Origin: Paludibacteraceae bacterium
GTDB lineage: Bacteria; Bacteroidota; Bacteroidia; Bacteroidales; Paludibacteraceae
Reading direction: 5' to 3'
Length of the DNA: 64,000 bases
Assembly: GCA_017962085.1 (NCBI GenBank)
Contig: JAGCWA010000028.1
Span: 1 to 64,000 of the forward strand
Every line of letters starts with the position of its first letter. The first letter of the stretch is position 1. The notes under the pieces were generated by a model. That model did not search any database. It was given only the letters and a program-made list of their open reading frames with translations, and was not told where the DNA came from. A program made the translations under genes and the position numbers. Of this stretch, positions 51,880-60,800 are shown piece after piece.

Positions 51880-53916
51880 CTAATCCTTCTTATCCTTCGA
51901 ATTGGAGGAGTCATTCCCTTGTCCGACGCGTTTCTTCTGCTCTTCCGCCATCTGCTTTTGAGCCTCCGCCATCTGCGCCTGGAAATCGGCCATCTTCTTC
52001 CGGAACGAGCCGAACAAACCGCCACCTCCGTTATTGTCCGAAACAGAGATGTCATTGATGGCGCCGATCACGTCACCGCCGACAGACTTCCTCATGCGGT
52101 CCGCCTTGTCTTGTTGCTGCTTCAGTTCAGAACGCTTCTTGCGGTGTTCCTCGATACCCGCCAACAATTTCTCCTCATTAATGGATTTGCGGATAAGGTA
52201 TGTTTGAAGGATTGTGATGAACAATGAAAGGAAATAATAGTAGCACAATCCGGAGGCTATCTTGTTGAACCAGAAGAAGAAATAAATCGGCATACCGTAC
52301 ATCATGTACTTCATGAACTTCATCTGATCCATCTGAGCCGAATTGCTGTTCATCTGCATGTTGTACTTCGTGTATACGATGTTCACGACCGTCATCAACA
52401 AGCAGAACAAACTGATATGGTCACCAATCAACGGAAGGTCCGCGTTCCACGAAACGATGGCATCGTAAGAGGAGAGGTCCTTCGCCCACAAGAAAGGCAC
52501 ATGCCTCAACTCTATGGCGACAGGGATAAAGAAGTACACGGCCGTCAAGAACGGGAAGGAGAGCAACATCGGCAGACATCCTCCCGCAGGGTTCACACCC
52601 GCGTCCTTGTAGAATTCCTGCGTCTTCTGCTGACGTTCCATCGGCGACAAGGAAGCGTATTTCTCGTTGAGAGCATCCAATTGCGGCTTCAAGACACGCA
52701 TCTTAGCGGAAGAGAGGTAAGACTTATACGTCAATGGCGTAAGGATCAACTTCACCGCAAGGGTTAAGAATAAGATCACAAGTCCGTAGTTGCTGAAGAT
52801 GGAGCCGAAGAAATCGAACAATGGGATGATAACGCCTTGATTCACCCAACGGATCAGGGAGAAACCGAGTGTCAGAAGGCGGTTCAGATTCAGCTTATCC
52901 TTTCCGCTCGTTCCCTCGTTGAAAGACTTCAGGAGTTTATAGCTGTTCGGACCGAAGAAGAAGCGGAAGTTCGCCTTGCCCTCCTCGAAAGGAATGGAGG
53001 TTTCCAATTCATATCTCTTCAGATAAGAAGAGTCCGTCAACTGCGTAGACTTCAGGAAACTCTTCTCCATCAATGCGTTGTCCACGATGAAGATGCTGGA
53101 GAAATATTGGTCCTTGAAAGCCACCCAGCGCAGTTTGCCTTCCACGTTGCACTCGTCGTTGGAATGTTCGCTCAAGTAATCGCGGCCCTCTTCGGGATCA
53201 TAGTAGTACATCTGCGCATAGCGGTCCTCAAACTCACGGCCCACCTCTTGTTGCGGAATGCGCAAAGACCATGATGCGCGGAGCTCCTTCATGTCCGGGG
53301 CCAACATCATGTTTTTATCCTGTGCCTCCACGTTGAATTGGAGCATATAGCTATTCTTCGGCAGAACATAGGAGAAGAGCAATGCGCCCCCATTCGCACC
53401 AGGCAAGGAGAATACGACGGAAGTGTCGGTCTTGGCGGCCACCTTGAAGTTCATGTCTCTCGTCGTCAGCTTACGGTTGCTCACCGTGTTCAACACGAAA
53501 CCGAAGTCACCGTCCTGTGGGCGGAACAATGTCAGCACGTTCTTATCCTTGTCGAGGTATTGCTTGATAACCGCGCTGGAAACCCGTGCGCCACGAGAGG
53601 AGAAATCCACCTTGACCAAATCGTTCTCCAACGTCACGGTCGTCTCATCCCCGAATGCGCCCGAAGCGAACTCGCCATATGCGAGGGAAGCCTTGGCCAT
53701 CTTCGCGGAATCGCCCTCCACACCTTGGAACACAGAACTCTCATGAGTCTTCTCACGCTCAAGCGCCTCCATCTCCTTCATTTTTTGGACTTGCGCAATT
53801 GAGTCCTGATAACGATTGCGGGCTTCAATCTGCTCTGGAGTGGGTCTATTCCAGATAGAAAAACCGATAAACACAGCGATAATCAACAAGAAACCCGTAA
53901 TAGTATTCTTATCCAT
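51880..53916 (-). CDS. yidC: Membrane protein insertase YidC
   Basis: A 678-residue insertase that places proteins in the inner membrane with or without Sec. N-terminal helix (about 5-22) then a large periplasmic beta domain (about 60-345), as in Gram-negative YidC. The conserved core helices are about 370-600: FGSIFSNYGLVILFLTLAVKLILTPLTYKSYLSSAKM, DAGVNPAGGCLPMLLSFPFLTAVYFF, and PIYFFFWFNKIASGLCYYYFLSLFITILQTYLI. The last 75 residues are a basic then Gln/Glu-rich tail with a Gly-rich SDNNGGGGLFGSF stretch, likely interacting with the ribosome. Divergent from the ABC exporter gene. Confidence 0.97.
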   Translation of the reverse strand: MDKNTITGFLLIIAVFIGFSIWNRPTPEQIEARNRYQDSIAQVQKMKEMEALEREKTHESSVFQGVEGDSAKMAKASLAYGEFASGAFGDETTVTLENDLVKVDFSSRGARVSSAVIKQYLDKDKNVLTLFRPQDGDFGFVLNTVSNRKLTTRDMNFKVAAKTDTSVVFSLPGANGGALLFSYVLPKNSYMLQFNVEAQDKNMMLAPDMKELRASWSLRIPQQEVGREFEDRYAQMYYYDPEEGRDYLSEHSNDECNVEGKLRWVAFKDQYFSSIFIVDNALMEKSFLKSTQLTDSSYLKRYELETSIPFEEGKANFRFFFGPNSYKLLKSFNEGTSGKDKLNLNRLLTLGFSLIRWVNQGVIIPLFDFFGSIFSNYGLVILFLTLAVKLILTPLTYKSYLSSAKMRVLKPQLDALNEKYASLSPMERQQKTQEFYKDAGVNPAGGCLPMLLSFPFLTAVYFFIPVAIELRHVPFLWAKDLSSYDAIVSWNADLPLIGDHISLFCLLMTVVNIVYTKYNMQMNSNSAQMDQMKFMKYMMYGMPIYFFFWFNKIASGLCYYYFLSLFITILQTYLIRKSINEEKLLAGIEEHRKKRSELKQQQDKADRMRKSVGGDVIGAINDISVSDNNGGGGLFGSFRKKMADFQAQMAEAQKQMAEEQKKRVGQGNDSSNSKDKKD

Positions 53917-54012
53917 ACCTTCTAAACAACAATTTTACAATTTAGTAATCAATCGATTATATATTATGTGTCACCACAACCCGAAATCAGGGCATCCGAT
54001 GGCACAAATGTT

Positions 54013-54042
54013 TTGCAAAGGTAAAAAAAAAATGTAAATTTG
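54013..54042 (+). promoter_or_regulatory. ABC exporter promoter, nearly leaderless
   Basis: TTG at 54013-54015, a 19-base spacer and TAAATTTG at 54035-54042. The ATG is at 54050, so transcription should begin at or just before the start codon. Confidence 0.65.
54016..54023 (-). promoter_or_regulatory. Possible yidC -7 box
   Basis: Minus-strand TACCTTTG overlapping the -33 region of the divergent exporter promoter, 100 bases before the yidC start. The -33 match is weak. Confidence 0.4.
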
Positions 54043-54049
54043 CGGTATT

Positions 54050-55864
54050 ATGAATTTGATACAATTATTCAAAAGCATCAAACCGTTTGTGATGCCCTAC
54101 AAGTGGTTGGTTTTAGCAACCTTAACACTAACACTCATAGGGTCCTTCATGGCACAGGTCAACGCGATTGTCCTGGACTGGACGGTGGACTCCATCAATG
54201 ACCACATCCAAGCAGGTGGGAAATGGGGCAAGGAAGCGATCGGAATCGTCTCCTTCATCGCCATTGTCCTTCTTGGCAAGGAAGCCCTCTCCGCCATCAT
54301 CACATTCGCCCAAAGATATTTCGGTGAAAAGATGCGAATATTCGTATCCAAGGACTTGGCGCAAGCGGTCATCGAAAAGGTCCTCACCTTCAGGGTGGCC
54401 TTCTTCTCGGCCAATGACAACGAGGCGGGCAAGCTACAGACTCGTATCGACCAAGGTGTGAGCAGTCTCTCCAGGACCGTGCAGAACTTCTTCATCGACC
54501 TATTGCCGCTCTTCACCAGTGCCATCCTAGCATTGATCCTCATGTTCAAAGCCAACGTGTGGGTCGGACTCACCGCCCTATGTATTGTGCCGATCTACTT
54601 CTTCATCACCTACCGCCAAGCAGTGAAGTTGAAAGGATGGAGACGTGACATGCGCCACTTCCGCGAGCTGAAGAGCCATGGCATCATGAACATCATCGAA
54701 TCCATCAACGTCATCAAATCCTTTAATAGGGAAAGGATCGAGGGAGACAAACAGCTCGACATCCAAAACCGGGTGACGAACAACCAGATGGAGACACGCA
54801 AGGTGAGCTTCTTCTTCGACGGATTGAAAAGCTTCATGCAACAGATAGGCACCGTGCTCATCATCATCCTCACCGCCTACTTGGTGTTGGACGATTACCC
54901 GGGCATGAGCATCGGTAAGATCATGTACCACGTCATGCTCTTCAACAACGTGGCGGCGCCGATCAACCAGTTGCAACGCATCTTCGACGACATGAACGAC
55001 GCTCTCATCTATGCGGAAGGCTTCTTCGGCATCCTGGACTCCGACCAGGAAATCGAGCCGACAGGCACTTACAAGCCAGAGAAAGTGCATGGCAATTTCG
55101 AAATCTCCGGAGTGGACTTCACCTACCCGAACGGGACGAAGGCGCTGCATAACATCAACATGAAGATCGAGAGCGGGAAGATAACCGCCTTCGTCGGGCT
55201 CTCCGGCGCAGGCAAGAGCACGATCGTCAACCTCCTCGACAAATTCTACGAGCCAGACTGCGGAAGCATCAAGCTGGATGGCGTAGACCTGAAGGAGTAT
55301 GACACGAAATTCCTGAGAGACAACATCGGTCTGGTGCTGCAGAAGAACCATATCTTCGACGGAACCATCGCCGAGAACATACTATACGGCAACCCGAACG
55401 CCAGCATAGATGAGGTGTACGAAGCGGCCAAGAAGGCTTACCTCTACGACCAGGTGATGGCGCTCCCGGACAAGTTCGACAGCAAGGCGACCCTCCTCTC
55501 CGGAGGCCAGCAACAACGCATCGCCATCGCGCGTATGTTCCTGAAGAATCCGCCCATCATCTTCCTGGATGAGCCGACGGCCAGTCTGGACGCCATCGCG
55601 ACGGAGCAGATCAAGAACAGCATCGACGCCATCAAGAAGAACCGCACGGTCATCATCATCTCACACAGCATATCCCAAATCATCGATAGCGACACAATTT
55701 ACGCGCTGCAGAACGGACGTGTGGAGCAAGGCGGTGACCCAGACGAGGTGTACAAACAGGGTGGTATCTACAAAGACATCGTGGATGCCTCCGCGCGTAG
55801 CCTGAACATCGAGAAAATCGCCAAGGCGATAGAAGGGGACAGCAAAAAGGAAACAATATTATAA
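54050..55864 (+). CDS. ABC exporter, fused permease and ATPase
   Basis: A 604-residue half-transporter of the MsbA/lipid-drug exporter type that would act as a homodimer. Six membrane helices in residues 15-320. The nucleotide-binding domain has Walker A GLSGAGKST near residue 383, Q-loop in IGLVLQKNH, signature LLSGGQQQRIAIARMF near 482, Walker B PIIFLDEP near 503 and the switch His in IIISHSISQI. Substrate unknown; lipids, glycolipids or peptides are possible. It has a near-leaderless promoter and stops 11 bases before the small LRIGN-type gene. Confidence 0.94.
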   Translation: MNLIQLFKSIKPFVMPYKWLVLATLTLTLIGSFMAQVNAIVLDWTVDSINDHIQAGGKWGKEAIGIVSFIAIVLLGKEALSAIITFAQRYFGEKMRIFVSKDLAQAVIEKVLTFRVAFFSANDNEAGKLQTRIDQGVSSLSRTVQNFFIDLLPLFTSAILALILMFKANVWVGLTALCIVPIYFFITYRQAVKLKGWRRDMRHFRELKSHGIMNIIESINVIKSFNRERIEGDKQLDIQNRVTNNQMETRKVSFFFDGLKSFMQQIGTVLIIILTAYLVLDDYPGMSIGKIMYHVMLFNNVAAPINQLQRIFDDMNDALIYAEGFFGILDSDQEIEPTGTYKPEKVHGNFEISGVDFTYPNGTKALHNINMKIESGKITAFVGLSGAGKSTIVNLLDKFYEPDCGSIKLDGVDLKEYDTKFLRDNIGLVLQKNHIFDGTIAENILYGNPNASIDEVYEAAKKAYLYDQVMALPDKFDSKATLLSGGQQQRIAIARMFLKNPPIIFLDEPTASLDAIATEQIKNSIDAIKKNRTVIIISHSISQIIDSDTIYALQNGRVEQGGDPDEVYKQGGIYKDIVDASARSLNIEKIAKAIEGDSKKETIL

Positions 55865-55875
55865 CAGGCATTATT

Positions 55876-56232
55876 ATGATAGACACTAAAGAACTTCGAA
55901 TCGGAAACGTCATTTACCTGAACGGTAAGAAAACAGCGGTCAGTTCGGATGACATCGCCTTCTTGGCGAAATGCCAACTCCTAGGCATCAACTGCGAGGC
56001 AACCCCTGTCAGAGTGACGGAGGAGACGCTCAAAGCATTAGGGTTCTCTTTCGAGTTCGAAAACGTCTCCAACAGAGTCTACTCTAAAGAAGGGATAAAT
56101 CTACAGATCCACTCATCAGAGGGCATCTGCCTCTACATCAAAGGGGAGAAGTTCGGGAAGAGTTTCTTCTACGTACATCAGCTACAGAACTTATGGTTCA
56201 GCATATTAGGGAAAGAAATAACCAATCTATAA
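55876..56232 (+). CDS. Small LRIGN-type Bacteroidota protein
   Basis: A 118-residue soluble protein that starts MIDTKELRIGNVIYLNGK. In the middle is VTEETLKALGFSFEFENVSN, and it ends FYVHQLQNLWFSILGKEI. The combination LRIGN - (T/L)EE-x-L-x-x-x-GF - VHQLQNLYF-x-L-(T)G-x-E is a pattern I know from short uncharacterised proteins widespread in Bacteroidota chromosomes and mobile elements. No catalytic motif is visible. It lies 11 bases after the ABC exporter and 19 bases before the Nudix gene, so the three are likely one transcript. Function unknown. Confidence 0.8.
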   Translation: MIDTKELRIGNVIYLNGKKTAVSSDDIAFLAKCQLLGINCEATPVRVTEETLKALGFSFEFENVSNRVYSKEGINLQIHSSEGICLYIKGEKFGKSFFYVHQLQNLWFSILGKEITNL

Positions 56233-56251
56233 CAATAAAATACAATATAAC

Positions 56252-57010
56252 ATGCAAGGAAAAGAAGAAAAAAAGGTTGTAAGTACAACGACGGAGAACG
56301 AGACGGGGGAAGCGTTGAACTATTGTTACAAACATCCTCATCCCGCAGTGACAACAGACTGTGTGATTTTCTGTTTTGACAAAAAAGACTTGAACGTTCT
56401 TCTCATCAAAAGGGGTGTGGAACCATACAAAGACGCATGGGCATTCCCTGGAGGATTCCTCCGAATGAACGAGTCCGCGGAAGAGTGCGCATTAAGAGAG
56501 CTCAAAGAGGAGACCAACCTCATCCCAGGACACATTGAACAATTCTACACCTTCACGGATGTGGAGAGAGACCCAAGAGAGCGTGTGATCACGATCGCCT
56601 ACTTCGCTTTGATCAAGAAGTCAGAGGTAGAGGGCGGCGACGACGCTTCCGACGCACAATGGTTCAAGGTGAAAGACCTTCCTCAATTGGCGTTCGACCA
56701 CGACTACATCTTCAGGAAGGCATTGATCGCCCTGAAACAAAAGATCCACTTCGAACCTATCGGATTCGACCTTTTGGAAGAGGAATTCTCCATACCGGAG
56801 CTCCAACGTCTCTACGAGGGCATTCTCAACGCTCACTTCGACCGTAGAAACTTCCAGAAGAAAATGCTTCAGTTGGGTATCCTGGAGGAGTCTAAAAACA
56901 ACGTGAAGAAAAAGAACAAGAAGGGAAGATCCAAGAACAAGAAATGGAGATTCATCCTACAGAAATACGAAGAGATGAAGACGAACCACCAGTTCCGTCT
57001 CGAGTTCTAA
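56252..57010 (+). CDS. Nudix hydrolase with C-terminal winged-helix domain (NrtR-like architecture)
   Basis: A 252-residue protein. The Nudix domain (about 30-165) holds an intact box GFLRMNESAEECALRELKEE at about residues 67-86, with the RELKEE metal-binding glutamates. The tail (about 175-252) has FSIPELQRLYEGILNAHFDRRNFQKKM, a winged-helix-like unit, then a very basic KKKNKKGRSKNKKW stretch. This layout is common in Bacteroidota and similar to NrtR, a regulator of NAD salvage that senses ADP-ribose. Whether this copy is an ADP-ribose hydrolase, a regulator or both is unresolved; the intact catalytic box allows hydrolysis. Confidence 0.9.
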   Translation: MQGKEEKKVVSTTTENETGEALNYCYKHPHPAVTTDCVIFCFDKKDLNVLLIKRGVEPYKDAWAFPGGFLRMNESAEECALRELKEETNLIPGHIEQFYTFTDVERDPRERVITIAYFALIKKSEVEGGDDASDAQWFKVKDLPQLAFDHDYIFRKALIALKQKIHFEPIGFDLLEEEFSIPELQRLYEGILNAHFDRRNFQKKMLQLGILEESKNNVKKKNKKGRSKNKKWRFILQKYEEMKTNHQFRLEF

Positions 57011-57051
57011 CGGATTCTTTAAGAATTCATTAAATATCTCACATAAAAAAC

Positions 57052-57059
57052 TAACTTCG
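57052..57059 (+). promoter_or_regulatory. -7 box for the NlpC/P60-like gene
   Basis: TAACTTCG, 29 bases before the start codon, one mismatch from consensus. Confidence 0.4.
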
Positions 57060-57088
57060 CGCAAGTTTAGTAACCTAAATAGAAAGAG

Positions 57089-57742
57089 ATGAAATATAAA
57101 GTATTACTTGCTGTGGCCCTATTGGCCAGCACATCCGTCTTCGCAGGCACGCGTGCAGACATAGTGAACGCTCCATGCACCACGATAGATGCCATGATGG
57201 CAATCGTGTTAAGGCAACAACAGAAACCTTTCGCACCAGGTGCGAGCGGAAACGACGCTTTCGACAACCCTGGATTGGTCAGCTTCGCTTACCGTCAACT
57301 GGGTCTCGACATCCCTGCGGACCTGACTGCCATCAGCACACAAGGCCGAAAAATCACTGTGCCTAAGAAGATGAGAAGAGGAGACGTGGTCTTCTTCTCC
57401 AACTCATTGAACCCGAAAGAGGTTTACCACGTGGGTATCGTGCAACACATCAACGAGGACGGCACATTCAACTTCGTCTGCGTTTTCCCGGACAGGGGTG
57501 TCCTCATCGCCAGCAGCACCGACCCTGGCTTCAACGGTAACTTCATGTACGCGACGCGCATCACATCCGATGAACAAATCAAGGAGATTCGCTCAGATTA
57601 CCAAAGGGACTTGGCCGCCATCGAAAAGGCTAAGGCTGATTTAGAGAAGGCTAAACAAGCTGTTATCAACGCCGAAAACAGAGTCCATGACTTGGAGAAC
57701 GAATTTGCGAAAAACAACACTGCTCCGCTGAAAATGAAATAA
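57089..57742 (+). CDS. Secreted NlpC/P60-like protein without the catalytic cysteine
   Basis: A 217-residue exported protein. Signal peptide MKYKVLLAVALLASTSVFA. Residues about 35-150 follow the NlpC/P60 fold: FDNPGLVSFAYRQLGLDIP aligns with the usual F-D-C-S-G-(F/L)-V-x-x-(V/A)-(Y/F) helix, MRRGDVVFFSN with the GD(L/V)VFF strand, and EVYHVGIVQ with the S-H-V-G-I block (His114). The position expected to hold the nucleophilic Cys reads Asp59-Asn60-Pro61-Gly62, so peptidase activity should be lost. The tail (about 170-212) is an Ala/Lys/Glu-rich coiled coil. It may bind peptidoglycan or a partner hydrolase instead. It has its own promoter and terminator. Confidence 0.85.
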   Translation: MKYKVLLAVALLASTSVFAGTRADIVNAPCTTIDAMMAIVLRQQQKPFAPGASGNDAFDNPGLVSFAYRQLGLDIPADLTAISTQGRKITVPKKMRRGDVVFFSNSLNPKEVYHVGIVQHINEDGTFNFVCVFPDRGVLIASSTDPGFNGNFMYATRITSDEQIKEIRSDYQRDLAAIEKAKADLEKAKQAVINAENRVHDLENEFAKNNTAPLKMK

Positions 57743-57762
57743 GGCCGGGTAATGCGAATAAC

Positions 57763-57800
57763 AAAAAAAGAGGAATCTTCCACAGATTCCTCTTTTTTTA
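57763..57800. terminator. Bidirectional terminator
   Basis: AGAGGAATCT (57769-57778) and AGATTCCTCT (57784-57793), with a run of A before and a run of T after. It separates convergent genes and fits both. Confidence 0.85.
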
Positions 57801-57827
57801 TAGGTCATTGGCACGAATTCTACCGCA

Positions 57828-60800
57828 TCACTTGACATGCTTCGCAGCCCTCGCGATGAAGTGGAGACGGTTCAATACATTCACTTCGCTCACTCCTCCG
57901 TCGAAGTCCAGGAACAGAAGGTTCATGTCCGGATAGATATCCTTCACTTTCTTCTCTATACCCTTGGAAATGACGTGGTTGGCGATACATCCAAAAGGCT
58001 GCAAGCTGATGGCCGCATTGATGCCGTGTTCCGCGAATGATGCAAATTCGGCAGGAATCAACCACCCTTCGCCAAATTGGGCCGCCAAACTAGTGATCTT
58101 TTCCGCACGTTTCGCCTCCTCATGAATATTCACGATCTTCTCATAATAACGGAAAGCGGAAGCCGCCTTGTTTATCTTCTTCGCCACATGGTTCAGATAC
58201 TTCTCGCCTAGGCTGGAGAGCATTCTGGCCACGAACTTACGTTTCTTCTCCAAATAATTCGCCTCGTTGAACTTAGCGTTCGGGAAATACTGCACGAAGA
58301 ACTCGTTCAGCGAAGGAATCACTGGCTCAATGCCCTCCTTCACCAACCAATCCACAACATGCTGATGCCCGAAAGAATTATATTTAATGAAGATCTCACC
58401 CACGATACCGACACGAGGCACATCCTTCGTCTCCGTTATCTCCTCAAACTGTTTCGCAGCCTCGGAGAGGTAGTTGATCATCAACTTAGACTTCTTCTGA
58501 CGGACCGCCTCAACGCCCAAAGCGATATACTTGTCCAAAATCTGACGAGCGGCTCCCGGCACCTTCTCCCTAACCACTGCCGAGTAATACATCTTCGACA
58601 TCGCATCGGAGAAATAGAGGAGGTACATGGTTATCTTGATGATCTTCTTTACATTAGGCGTAAAACCGGACTGTTCATTGATCGTATCCATGATGGAGAC
58701 GGAGATGACAGGGATGTTCCCATAACCCGCCGCCAAGAGGGCTTTCTTGATCAATGCGATGTAGTTCGTCGCACGGCATTGTCCTCCCGTCTGAGTGATA
58801 GCGAAGACAATGTTATTCAAGTCATATTTACCTGATTCCAAGGCTCGTATGCAGTCGCCGACCACTAATGTGGCAGGGTAACAGATCTCGTTGTTCGCAT
58901 ACTTCAGACCATACTGGACAGATGCCTCGTCGCTCGGTGGCATGTTCTCGAATTCATAGCCCATCAGCTCAAACAAGGCTGGTACGAAAGGCGAATGGAA
59001 ATCCGAGAAGAACGGCACGAGGATCTTCTTCCCCGCATCCTTCTTCAGGAACTCAGGCGTGCTCTGGAACGCATGAGCAACCGGCTCCGCCTCCTCACTC
59101 TTGTACTTCAACGACTCGATGAGTGAACGGATACGCAAGCGAAGAGAGCCCGCATTGTTCACATCGTCCACCTTCAGCAAGGTAACGTTCTTGCCGTAAC
59201 GCTTCATCATATCGATGATCTCATCCACAATGAAGGCATCCGGTCCGCAACCGAAGGAGGTCAGCTGCACGTAGTGCACATTCTCGTTCGTCTGGGCAAC
59301 CCACTTCGCCACCTTCATGATCCTATTCATGTAAGACCACTGCGGGATGATGTGGGAATCCTTCAAGTCAGAGTCCATGCCACGCACCAGATCCTCCGTG
59401 ACCACATCCACTCCAAACGAAGTGATAATCTCGGAAACCTTATGTTGCACGAGCGGATCATTGTGATATGGTCTGCCCGCAAGGATAATCACCAGACGAT
59501 TCTCCTCCCTTGCCTTCGCGAGCAAGCTCACCGCTTTCTTACGCACCGTGTCAGAGAATACGTCACGTGCCTTCAGCGCCTCGGCGAAGGCCGCCTCGAA
59601 ACGTTTCTTCTCATATTTATCCTTGAGGATACTCTTCATGTAGGTCGCGCACGACTTCTTCAGCAAAGCGTCATCCTTGAAGTTGATGACAGGCGAGTCG
59701 AGCGGAATATTAAAGCGAGCCTCCACATTGATGGAACTCTTCAGCACATCCGAATAGCCAGCCACCACAGGGCAGTTGTAGCTATTGTTGGAGTTAGGCT
59801 CCATACGCTCGTAGATGACATACGGATAGAAGATACGGTCCACCTTCTTCTCCGCCAAATCGAACACATGACCGTGCAACAACTTGGCAGGGAAACAGAT
59901 GTTATCCGCCATCACCGTGTTCAAACCCTTCTCGTAGAGCGAGAAAGTGGAACGAGCGGATGATTTGACAGCTATATTGCAACGCGTGAAGAGCGTGTAC
60001 CAGAACGGGAAGTTCTCATACATGTTCAAGGCGCGAGGGATACCCATCGTGAAATAAGGCTTCTCCAACATGCCAGCCTTATCCTTCTTGAAGGCCAGCT
60101 CATTCTTGTAGAAACTCATGTTGAAGGCAGTCCTACCCTTCTCTCCCTTGTTGGTGTATACCTTCTCGCACTTATTTCCTGAATAATACACCTTGCCGTT
60201 GGCGAAGACGTTCTTCAGGATCTGGCAATTATTCTCACACCCCACGCAACGGAGAGGCTCGGAGGTATACTCTTTCAAGTCCACCAACTGGGCGAGCGCC
60301 ACAGGCTCCGTTCCCGCACCGATCCGTTTCTTGGAGAAGAGGGCCGCACCGTATGCGCCCATCAACTCAGGGTAGTTGGAGACGATGACCTCCTTATCGA
60401 CGGAAAGCTCGAAGGCGCGGACCACCGCCAGGTTCCTCATCGTACCGCCCTGCAGCACGATATGGTCGCCCAAATCCTTCGTATCCTTCAGTTTCAACAC
60501 CTTATAGAGGCAGTTCTTGATGACCGAATAGGCCAGACCTGCGGAGATATCATCCAACGGAGAACCCTCACGCAGACACTGCTTCACCTTAGAGTTCATG
60601 AAGACGGTGCAACGCGTACCCAAATCGCATGGGTGTTGGCTCTCGCATGCCCTACGGACGAAATCCGTGATCGGGCACTTCAGCGACTGTGCGAAGCTAT
60701 CGATGAAAGAACCGCAACCGGACGAGCACGCCTCGTTGATCTCCAGCCGGTTGATGGCGCCCTTCTCGACAAAGATCGCCTTCATATCCTGCCCGCCGAT

